A stretch of DNA of 64,000 bases from Flammeovirgaceae bacterium 311 (GTDB taxonomy: Bacteria > Bacteroidota > Bacteroidia > Cytophagales > Cyclobacteriaceae), in contig CP004371.1 of assembly GCA_000597885.1 (NCBI GenBank), positions 2,000,501-2,064,500 on the forward strand. Direction: 5' to 3'. The translations under genes were made by a program, and so were the position numbers. The notes beneath the pieces were generated by a model. It was not told the DNA's origin. It saw only the letters and a program-made list of their open reading frames with translations, and searched no databases. Positions 51,111 to 58,647 of this stretch are shown here, one piece after another. Every line of letters starts with the position of its first letter. Position 1 is the first letter of the stretch.

Positions 51111-52391
51111 TTACACTTGTTTTTGCTTCTCCAGTGCATCCAGCCTGTATAATAAAGGTGGATGCGAATAGTGTACCCATACATACCAGGGATGCGGCAG
51201 CGGCTGGCTTAGGTTCAGCACCGACAGCTTTCGCAGCGCCTCCTGCAGAGGCTCGGCTCCATAGGTTTGTGCAGCGTAGGCATCGGCCTGGTACTCGTGT
51301 TTGCGGCTAAGGCTGTTCATGAACAGGCCCAGCAGCATGGAAATCGGCGAGTACAGCAAGCCAAACCCAATCAGGTTCAGGTGCAGCGGAAGCAGCCCGG
51401 CTTCTAGCGGGGTGCCGCCCAGCGGGGTGCCGCCCAAAGCCAGCGTGAGGGTTTCGCTCCCGATAAACCGGCTTAGCAAAAACAGCATCAGGCCCGACTG
51501 CAGCACAGACAACACAAATCCTTTCAGGATATGCCGCTTTTTGTAATGCCCTGCCTCGTGGGCAAGTACAGCCACAATTTCCTCCTCGGTATGTTTTTCA
51601 ATGAGGGTATCGTAAAGAACAATCTTCTTTTGCTTCCCCAAACCTGCAAAAAAAGCATTTGCTTTACTGCTCCTTTTTGACCCATCTATTACATAGATAT
51701 TTTTAAGAGGGAAATTTATCTTTTGGCTGTATGTTTCGAGCGCTGTTTTTAAGGCTCCTGCTGTTAAAGGGCGAAGTTTATTAAAGAGCGGAAGAATAAG
51801 GCTGGTGTAAAAAACATTTGCCCCCAGCATGAAAAGGATTAACACACCCCAGAAGTAGAGCCAGAAATTTTGTCCCAGCTCCAGCACCAGCCAAAGCAGC
51901 AGCGAGAGCAGTAAACCGCCAAGCAGGGCACCCAGCCCATAGCCCTTGAGCTTGTCGAGCCAGAAGGTGCGTACACTTGTTTTGTTGAAGCCCCAGCTCT
52001 CCTCAATCCGAAAGGTGCTGTACAACTGAAAAGGCAGGCTCAGTATATCAGCGGCCAGCATCAGCATACCAAAGTACAGGAGCGCCAGCAGAATGGGGTG
52101 CTGCGTCCACTCCCGCAGCTGTTCATCCAGCCAGCCAAAGCCACCGGTAAGCAGCATAACGAGCATCAGCACAAAGCTATAGGTAGCGGTAATAAAGCCA
52201 AAGCGTTTCCGCTCCTGCTGGTAGCGCACAGTTTCACTATATTTTTCTTCGGTAAGGATACCCGATAATTGTGGCAGGTAAGGCTTTTTGAGATAGGTAT
52301 AATTGAGCCAGTCGAGCGCTGATTCAAGCAGGTAGCCAAGGGCGACCAGGCTGATCAGTATTATCTTTAAGGCGGTAGGAGATAAGCTCAT
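51111..52391 (-). CDS. M48 (Ste24/CAAX-type) membrane zinc protease
   Basis: 426 residues from ATG 52389-52391 (MSLSPTALKIILISLVALGY); the longer frame from 52469 overlaps the PorP gene end and is rejected. About seven membrane helices. Zinc site: IVAVLAHEAGHYKKRHIL (HExxH) with the third ligand in SLSRKHEYQADAYAAQTYG (the ExxxD motif). Overall layout is Ste24-like: LPQLSGILTEEKYSETVRYQ, LPLFNKLRPLTAGALKTAL, RSSKANAFFAGLGKQKKIVL and YDTLIEKHTEEEIVAV. Such proteases degrade or process membrane proteins from the inner membrane. A 10-residue GGTPLGGTPL stretch results from a 15-bp duplication. Sits between PorP and PorE genes, with 62 and 4 bases between. Confidence 0.9.
   Translation of the reverse strand: MSLSPTALKIILISLVALGYLLESALDWLNYTYLKKPYLPQLSGILTEEKYSETVRYQQERKRFGFITATYSFVLMLVMLLTGGFGWLDEQLREWTQHPILLALLYFGMLMLAADILSLPFQLYSTFRIEESWGFNKTSVRTFWLDKLKGYGLGALLGGLLLSLLLWLVLELGQNFWLYFWGVLILFMLGANVFYTSLILPLFNKLRPLTAGALKTALETYSQKINFPLKNIYVIDGSKRSSKANAFFAGLGKQKKIVLYDTLIEKHTEEEIVAVLAHEAGHYKKRHILKGFVLSVLQSGLMLFLLSRFIGSETLTLALGGTPLGGTPLEAGLLPLHLNLIGFGLLYSPISMLLGLFMNSLSRKHEYQADAYAAQTYGAEPLQEALRKLSVLNLSQPLPHPWYVWVHYSHPPLLYRLDALEKQKQV
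51406..51435. repeat. Perfect 15-bp tandem duplication inside the M48 gene
   Basis: AGCGGGGTGCCGCCC at 51406-51420 is repeated exactly at 51421-51435, coding for GGTPLGGTPL in frame on the reverse strand in a loop between membrane helices. Confidence 0.92.
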
Positions 52392-52453
52392 GACAGCAAA
52401 TTTGGCGTAATATTTAAAGGATTTAGCATAAAAAAAGACTGGCATAACCAGTC

Positions 52454-53488
52454 TTAGAATTCGGGACAAGGAATTTGCCTGACATTTCGGGGAGGTCTTT
52501 TGCTCTTGATCCAGTCGAAGGTGTAGGAAAGGCTTACCTCGTGGGCGCCGCCGGTGGCCATGCTAAGGCTGCTAAGGGTATAGTCGAAACTATAGCCAAT
52601 GTTCATATTGCCTCTAACCAGGCCAATCAGCAGGATAGCCGATTCATTTTTATTGCGCACACCCTCTACTTCTGTTACAGGCAAGCCTCTGTACCACAAG
52701 CCTACCACCAGGGGCTCCCAGGTTAAATAGGCACCCACACTCAGCTGCTTAAACTCCCGTTGCATTTTAAATTCTGCAGTGGGGGTAATGCTGCGCTCCC
52801 GGCCATAACGGTCGTATTCATTCCTGATTTCGTCGGCTTTAAGGGCAATGCGGTAACCGCCATGAACAGAATATTTAACAGGCAGCCTTTCATCTCCATC
52901 CTCGTTAAAGCTGAAATAAGGTTCGTTCAGGTGGCTGGCCGATATACCGGCAAATAATCTTGGGGTATAGATCATACCGCCAAAGCTTAGGTCGAACTGG
53001 TAAAACGGATTCATGTCTGCCAGGTTCTCGCTGCTGGCACGTATGCCGTTAAAGCCGGTTCCGTTAAACTGATCGGCAAACTGCAGGTTGGAATAATCGA
53101 GCCTGCGCTCAATAACGCCAAGGCTGACGCCGGGCCTGAAAGTAATCTTTCTGGTGAGCGGCAACTGATAGGCATACTGTAAATGGGCGCTGGTGCTGGC
53201 CAGCCCTGCTATACCCTGACGGTCATGCATCAGCATGACCCCTACACCGCTGTTATAATCAGCAAAATAATTATCGAAATATGCCGTATAGGTTGTAAAA
53301 GTAGCATCAATGGAGGGCCACTGCTGCCTGAAATTTACCCCCACCCTGGCATTAGACAGATTACCTGTAAGCGCAGGATTTAGGTAAAGCGGATTGGCGT
53401 AATACTGTGAAAACTGTGGGTCCTGCGCCAGCAAAGCCGTACTGCACAGCATCATCAGCCCTGCAAGAACTAAGAAACTTTTATTCAT
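52454..53488 (-). CDS. PorP/SprF family type IX secretion outer-membrane protein
   Basis: 344 residues from ATG 53486-53488 (MNKSFLVLAGLMMLCSTALL; a start three codons upstream is also possible). After the signal, the PorP/SprF signature is immediate: AQDPQFSQYYANPLYLNPAL then TGNLSNARVGVNFRQQWPSI, VGVMLMHDRQGIAGLASTSA, FRPGVSLGVIERRLDY, and MNPFYQFDLSFGGMIYTPRL, GISASHLNEPYFSF, with a closing barrel strand HEVSLSYTFDW. This is an outer-membrane barrel found beside gliding or secretion partners; SprF helps export the adhesin SprB. It faces the giant type B cargo gene across 200 bases, matching the usual PorP-cargo pairing. Confidence 0.92.
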   Translation of the reverse strand: MNKSFLVLAGLMMLCSTALLAQDPQFSQYYANPLYLNPALTGNLSNARVGVNFRQQWPSIDATFTTYTAYFDNYFADYNSGVGVMLMHDRQGIAGLASTSAHLQYAYQLPLTRKITFRPGVSLGVIERRLDYSNLQFADQFNGTGFNGIRASSENLADMNPFYQFDLSFGGMIYTPRLFAGISASHLNEPYFSFNEDGDERLPVKYSVHGGYRIALKADEIRNEYDRYGRERSITPTAEFKMQREFKQLSVGAYLTWEPLVVGLWYRGLPVTEVEGVRNKNESAILLIGLVRGNMNIGYSFDYTLSSLSMATGGAHEVSLSYTFDWIKSKRPPRNVRQIPCPEF

Positions 53489-53688
53489 ATAATGCAAAGG
53501 AGCAAGTGATCGGTAGCTAATTTTTATAAAATAAATATATATTACTAAATTTTATACGTTTTTAATTCGCGTATTTAACGATATGCCATTAAATTTTATG
53601 CAAGATCCACAAAAGCATTTTTCTATGCGAGGCAGATACAGCATTTTTGTAAATTATAACGTTAATTGGTAACGGACTCATATCTTAC

Positions 53689-56600
53689 ATGAAACAATAT
53701 AAGAATTTTCTGCCTCTGTGCTTTCGGCTCTTGTTGCTGATCGCGTTTGGGCAGCTACCCCTCTGCGCTGTAGGACAGGACCTTTCCGATACCCGTTGGT
53801 ATTTTGGTAACTCTTCCCAATGGCTTAATTTTACAGGCGGCAGAGCAGATGTCAACACGGGTCAGCAAACTCCATACGGCAGTGCCGGTAGCGTGGTTGC
53901 CAGCGATTTCAGAACCGGCGACCTTATCTTTTATTCAGATGGTAACCAGCTGATAGGCCCCAGCAATACGCCTATTGCCACCCTGCCCGGCGACCCCACA
54001 CTGCCACAACCCGTGCATGCCACACCAGTACCAGGTGTTGAAAACGCTTATAATATATTTGTGATCACCTCAGCCAGGGAGCTGCAGTGGGCTCGTTTTG
54101 ATGCCACAAACCCAACAGCAACCTTAAATTTTCAGTCCCTGAACCTGGGCGGAACCGCCTCGGGTGTAATGGAAGTAGTAAGGGGCTCTAGTGGCGATGG
54201 CTATGTATATTGGGTAATTGTACCACTGCAGGGCAATGCTGCACGCTTTTCGCTGGTACGCATCAGTGGCAGCGGGGCGCCGGTAGCTACTGCAGTAACA
54301 GTGAGCAATGATGTGCCTGAATTTAACCCTATTTCACTGGCTTACTCCGAAGATACTGGCTTGCTGGCCGTAGGCAATGCTGCTTCCGGCGAAGACCAGG
54401 GGGTACTGATCTATTCTTTTGCGGCCGAGCCCGGGCAACCCGACCCCAGCCAGCTGGCAGAAGTTGGCGCCCTTACTGATGTAGATCCCGCTGCGGCTAC
54501 CAATGGCTTAACCTGGGTAGGTGACTATCTCTTTATGTCTAAAACAACAGGAACCGGCGGCAACCTCTACCGTTACGACTTTGGCGATCTGGACCCTGCT
54601 GATCCTTTTACCTTCCCCACCACTGCACAAACAGTAACAGGCGCTGCTTTCAATCAGAATCTCGACTTACGTACCAGCCCAAATGGGGAGGCATACATGC
54701 TCTACCGCAACTCATCCGGAGGTGCCGCCCAGGTGGGGCGTATCACGAATCCTACCGGGAATAACCCTGGTTTTGCAAGCGCAGTAACGGGCACTACAAA
54801 TTTTAACGGCACCCGCTTTTCACGCTCTGCATTCCCCTCCTTTGTACCAAACCCGCCCTTTGATTTTGATTACAGTGCAGCCTGTACCAAGGCGCCTATC
54901 TACTTTTACCCGAAGTTTGAGGGTGAAGGCCCCGAGCGGGTGGAGTGGCACATCAATGGCCAGAAAGAATCTGATGTGCTGCAGCCTTTCTTTACCTTCG
55001 ACCAGGCAGGCAATATAACGGTTGAAATGAGGGCTTTCTATCCGGGCAGCGTACAAAAAATCGAGAAACAGATACAGATCACCGAAGCACCTGAACTCCA
55101 GATAGAGCAGGAATACATTATTTGTCCTAACGCAGATTCTGTTATCACCTTGAAGATCAATGATGCCCAGGGAAACGAAGTAACAGACCAGTATATCAGT
55201 AATATTACCTGGTACAAACCCCAGACAGTAAAAGAAGTAGGAAAAGATCCTGTAGAAACCGGGGTGAAAGAAATTACAGTAGCTACCTGGTTTGCCGATA
55301 CGCTTGATGACGGCACCTATCCGGAAGCAGGCACCTACTATGTAGTGGTAAATACTGGCCAGTGCGAGTTATATGCAGCCTTTGAGGTAGTGGTGTATAA
55401 TGATGAGTTTACAAAAGCCAATGTCTGGTACTTTGGGGATGGTGCCGGTATCAACTTCAATACCAACCCTCCTACTCCTATTGGCGACAGCCAGATGAGA
55501 GCGCCCGATGAAGCTTTTGAAGGCACTACCATTTCGGTAGATGGCAATTCTGAACCCCTCTTCTATACCAATGGTGAAACCCTCTGGACCCGCGACTCCG
55601 GTGATCCGGACGATGCCCATGACCGGGCTCCGAACGGAGATAATTTAGGCGGCAGCAGAAATGCCAGCCAAAACTCCCTGCTCATCCCCCACCCCAGCGA
55701 TCCGTCGCTGCATTACCTGTTCACCATCTCCAACGAAGATGTGCCTTTCAACAAGGCCCTTCGTTATTCGGTTGCAGATTTAAAGGGCAATACCACCAAT
55801 CCACCCACAGCGGTTGCTCCCGATGTGGAGCTGGCGCAGTCATCCCAGGAATATGTAAAGGCCCGCCTGCTTTTCCCTCAGGTGGCCGAAAAACTGGCGG
55901 GAACCTCCCGCACTGGCTGGATCATAACGCACGAGCTGAACAACAACCGTTTTATCAGCTACCCAATTACACAGGATGGTATTGGCTCGCCGGTATTTTC
56001 ACTGGCAGGCAGCGTTATTACCGAACAACAGTCCAAAGGCTATATGGTGCTGGCGCCTAATGATAGCATGCTGGCGGTTGCCCTACCCGATGGAGCCGGG
56101 GGTGGCAATATTGAGATTTTCAAATTCGACTCCGGCACCGGCAGAGTAAGCGGCACAGGCCATGTAACCCTTCCGGTAGAAGGCAACGGAGCGCCTGTAT
56201 ATGGTGTAGCCTTTTCGCCAGACAGCAAACGCCTGTTCTATACCCTTAGCGGGCCGCAATCGCAGCTGTACCAGGTGAGCATTGATAGTGCTTTTACCCG
56301 AGCAGGCATCGAAGCAACACGCGTGCTGGTGGCCGAGGAAAATGAACAGTGGGGTGCGCTTCAGCTAAGCCCGCAGGGTGCGCTGTATGTTGCCCGTAAT
56401 GGTGTAAATAACCTGGGCCTGGTGCAGAGCCCCTCCGACAGCCTTACGGCTGCCACAGCTGGTGATGCCTTCAGACTGGATGGTCTGGATGAGGTTCTGA
56501 CCGGCACCAGCTTACTGGGACTGCCAAACCTGGCTGATAACATTGGCCGCCAGGTGCCGGATGCTACCGTGTTTGCCATGAATGTCTGCGCCGATCCAAA

Positions 56601-58452
56601 TACCGGCGAAGGTGAAGTAGAGATCTATGGCACACGCCGCTACAACAATGAGCAGTATATTTTCAAGGTATTTCAGGCAAGCAACTTAAATACGGTATTC
56701 CAGCAAATGGGTCCGCAGCAGGATAGCCTGGCCGTATTTACGCTGCCTCCGGGAGATTATGTAGTGGAGCTTGAGCTGGAGGCATGCGATCTTACCTACC
56801 CAACAGACTACAATGGGGAGCCTAAGGTATTTGCCCTGTTCTCAGTTGGTGCCATACCCGAAGCCAACATCAAAAACGACGATGCTAACCCGGGAGAGAT
56901 CATTACACTTTGCGATGAGCAGTCGATAACCCTGGAGGGTGAAGCGCTGATAGATGGTCAGCCACAAAATCCGGATCAATACTTCTTTACCTGGACCAAC
57001 GAGCTGGATGGCATGGTGATGGGCAATTCTCCCAACCAGCAGGTAACAGAAGCCGGCTCCTACAGGCTGGACATCGTTAACCGGATTACCGGCTGCCCAG
57101 CTATACCAGTCTACATTCAGGTTACGGACTCCCGTCCGGAAGCAGACCTGGGCGATGACATTGAGCTATGCGTGGGCGAAGCGCTGCCAAGAACCGAGCT
57201 GGTAGCTACAGGGGCTCCGGCCAACTCTATCATCACGTGGCTGCGCTCTGTGAACGGTGGTCCGTTTAACAACCTGGGTAATACCACCTCCAGGCAAACC
57301 CTTAGTGATGTAAATACCAGCCAGCCCGGCACCTACCGCTACCTGGTAGAAGTAAGGCCCGGAGGCACAGGCGCTACCTGTATGAAAGCAGATACCCTTA
57401 CCATTGCCATAACGACAGCTCCGGAGGTTACCCTTCGCCCTGCCAATAACGACTGCAGTGGCAGCACAGATCTGGTAGCACAGGCCAGGGGTGGCAGTGG
57501 TAATTACACCTACGAGTTTTTCATGGGTACTACCAGCATTGGCAGCAATACCACTGGCACCATCACGGTTACCGAAAGTGGAACCTATTCAGTGAGAGTT
57601 TCTGATGGCGCTGCTGATTGCCCGGGCACCTCAGATGAATTAGTAGTAGATGTGCTCAATGGCATACAGGACCTAACCATAGAGGTGCGCCCTGGCTGCC
57701 GCCTGGAAGGCGTAGAACCTGTAAATGAAATAACGGCTACTACCAGCTATATTGGTGATGTAACCTTTGAATGGTATCGTATTACCAATGGCAATGCCAG
57801 CAGGCTGAGCTTTAATGATGCAACCATCTATGTAGCCGATGGCACCTATCGGGTAGTGGCAAGGGCCGGCGAGGGCTGTAACGATGCAACCCAGACTGCA
57901 GAGAAAGAGGTACTCAGCATTCCATCGCCACGCTCCGTGATACAGCCACTCTATACCATCTGCGCCAGCATACCATCGCGCAGCAGCGTTACCATTGACC
58001 TGACTGGTTATACAGGCGTTACCTGGTACAACACTACCAATGGCCAGCGGGTACCCATCCATACCGCATCCACCCTTACTGTTTACGAACCAGGCACTTT
58101 CGAAGTAGAGGTAGAAGGCTGTACCGACCCGGCCAGGTTCAGGGTAGACATTGACTGTACACCGGTCATATTCGTGCCTAATACCATAAGGGTGGGCGGC
58201 CTGAACAATGTCTTCAAGATCCTGAACCCGGAAATGCTTGAAAACATTGGCGGATTTGAAATCCTGATCTACAACCGCTGGGGAGAAGTGATTTACCGCA
58301 GTACCGATCCTGCCTTTGAGTGGAGGGGAACAGGCCCTGATGGTAAAACAGTACCCATGAGCAATTATCCGTACCTGATCCTGTACCAGAATAAATACGG
58401 CGATGACCAGGGCACCAAGAAAATTTACGGAAGTGTTTTTGTGATGCATTAA
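53689..58452 (+). CDS. Giant surface protein with gliding-motility-associated (type B T9SS) C-terminal domain
   Basis: 1587 residues. Signal peptide (LCFRLLLLIAFGQLPLCAVG). Two propeller-like modules each start with a WYFG marker: DTRWYFGNSSQWLNFTGG (about 35-390) and KANVWYFGDGAGINFNTNPP (about 577-960). Between and after them lie Ig/PKD-like repeats (PFFTFDQAGNITVEMRAFYP; GSYRLDIVNRITGCPAIPVY; GTYSVRVSDGAADCPG). The last 95 residues form the type B sorting domain (VIFVPNTIRVGGLNNVFKI, IYNRWGEVIYRSTDPAFEWR, GTGPDGKTVPMSNYPYLILY). Predicted to be exported by Sec and T9SS and displayed on the surface or released, perhaps in gliding or adhesion. The neighbouring PorP/SprF gene would provide its outer-membrane partner. 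Confidence 0.9.
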   Translation: MKQYKNFLPLCFRLLLLIAFGQLPLCAVGQDLSDTRWYFGNSSQWLNFTGGRADVNTGQQTPYGSAGSVVASDFRTGDLIFYSDGNQLIGPSNTPIATLPGDPTLPQPVHATPVPGVENAYNIFVITSARELQWARFDATNPTATLNFQSLNLGGTASGVMEVVRGSSGDGYVYWVIVPLQGNAARFSLVRISGSGAPVATAVTVSNDVPEFNPISLAYSEDTGLLAVGNAASGEDQGVLIYSFAAEPGQPDPSQLAEVGALTDVDPAAATNGLTWVGDYLFMSKTTGTGGNLYRYDFGDLDPADPFTFPTTAQTVTGAAFNQNLDLRTSPNGEAYMLYRNSSGGAAQVGRITNPTGNNPGFASAVTGTTNFNGTRFSRSAFPSFVPNPPFDFDYSAACTKAPIYFYPKFEGEGPERVEWHINGQKESDVLQPFFTFDQAGNITVEMRAFYPGSVQKIEKQIQITEAPELQIEQEYIICPNADSVITLKINDAQGNEVTDQYISNITWYKPQTVKEVGKDPVETGVKEITVATWFADTLDDGTYPEAGTYYVVVNTGQCELYAAFEVVVYNDEFTKANVWYFGDGAGINFNTNPPTPIGDSQMRAPDEAFEGTTISVDGNSEPLFYTNGETLWTRDSGDPDDAHDRAPNGDNLGGSRNASQNSLLIPHPSDPSLHYLFTISNEDVPFNKALRYSVADLKGNTTNPPTAVAPDVELAQSSQEYVKARLLFPQVAEKLAGTSRTGWIITHELNNNRFISYPITQDGIGSPVFSLAGSVITEQQSKGYMVLAPNDSMLAVALPDGAGGGNIEIFKFDSGTGRVSGTGHVTLPVEGNGAPVYGVAFSPDSKRLFYTLSGPQSQLYQVSIDSAFTRAGIEATRVLVAEENEQWGALQLSPQGALYVARNGVNNLGLVQSPSDSLTAATAGDAFRLDGLDEVLTGTSLLGLPNLADNIGRQVPDATVFAMNVCADPNTGEGEVEIYGTRRYNNEQYIFKVFQASNLNTVFQQMGPQQDSLAVFTLPPGDYVVELELEACDLTYPTDYNGEPKVFALFSVGAIPEANIKNDDANPGEIITLCDEQSITLEGEALIDGQPQNPDQYFFTWTNELDGMVMGNSPNQQVTEAGSYRLDIVNRITGCPAIPVYIQVTDSRPEADLGDDIELCVGEALPRTELVATGAPANSIITWLRSVNGGPFNNLGNTTSRQTLSDVNTSQPGTYRYLVEVRPGGTGATCMKADTLTIAITTAPEVTLRPANNDCSGSTDLVAQARGGSGNYTYEFFMGTTSIGSNTTGTITVTESGTYSVRVSDGAADCPGTSDELVVDVLNGIQDLTIEVRPGCRLEGVEPVNEITATTSYIGDVTFEWYRITNGNASRLSFNDATIYVADGTYRVVARAGEGCNDATQTAEKEVLSIPSPRSVIQPLYTICASIPSRSSVTIDLTGYTGVTWYNTTNGQRVPIHTASTLTVYEPGTFEVEVEGCTDPARFRVDIDCTPVIFVPNTIRVGGLNNVFKILNPEMLENIGGFEILIYNRWGEVIYRSTDPAFEWRGTGPDGKTVPMSNYPYLILYQNKYGDDQGTKKIYGSVFVMH

Positions 58453-58481
58453 ATTGCAAATCAGGCAATAAGCAAAAGAAA

Positions 58482-58500
58482 AGCCGGCCCCGAGCCGGCT
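58482..58500 (+). terminator. Rho-independent terminator after the giant gene
   Basis: 7-bp GC stem AGCCGGC / GCCGGCT, 5-base loop, then TTTTTTTA. Confidence 0.9.
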
Positions 58501-58647
58501 TTTTTTATGGCCTTACGTTCGCAGTATTTAACACTAGTTACAACCTATTCTCCAAATACTGTGTCTTTTGATTGTTCACCCCCCTCCGCACCCTCTATCT
58601 TATAGCTGCTGTTAGCATACCCTGCTGACCCTAAACTTCTGTTGCTT

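Noticed and set aside
52392-52469. Upstream extension of the M48 gene
   Set aside because: It overlaps the conserved end of the PorP gene; the internal ATG gives a normal first membrane helix.
57673-58449. Reverse open frame of 258 codons over the giant cargo gene
   Set aside because: Antisense to the Ig-like repeats and the type B sorting domain.
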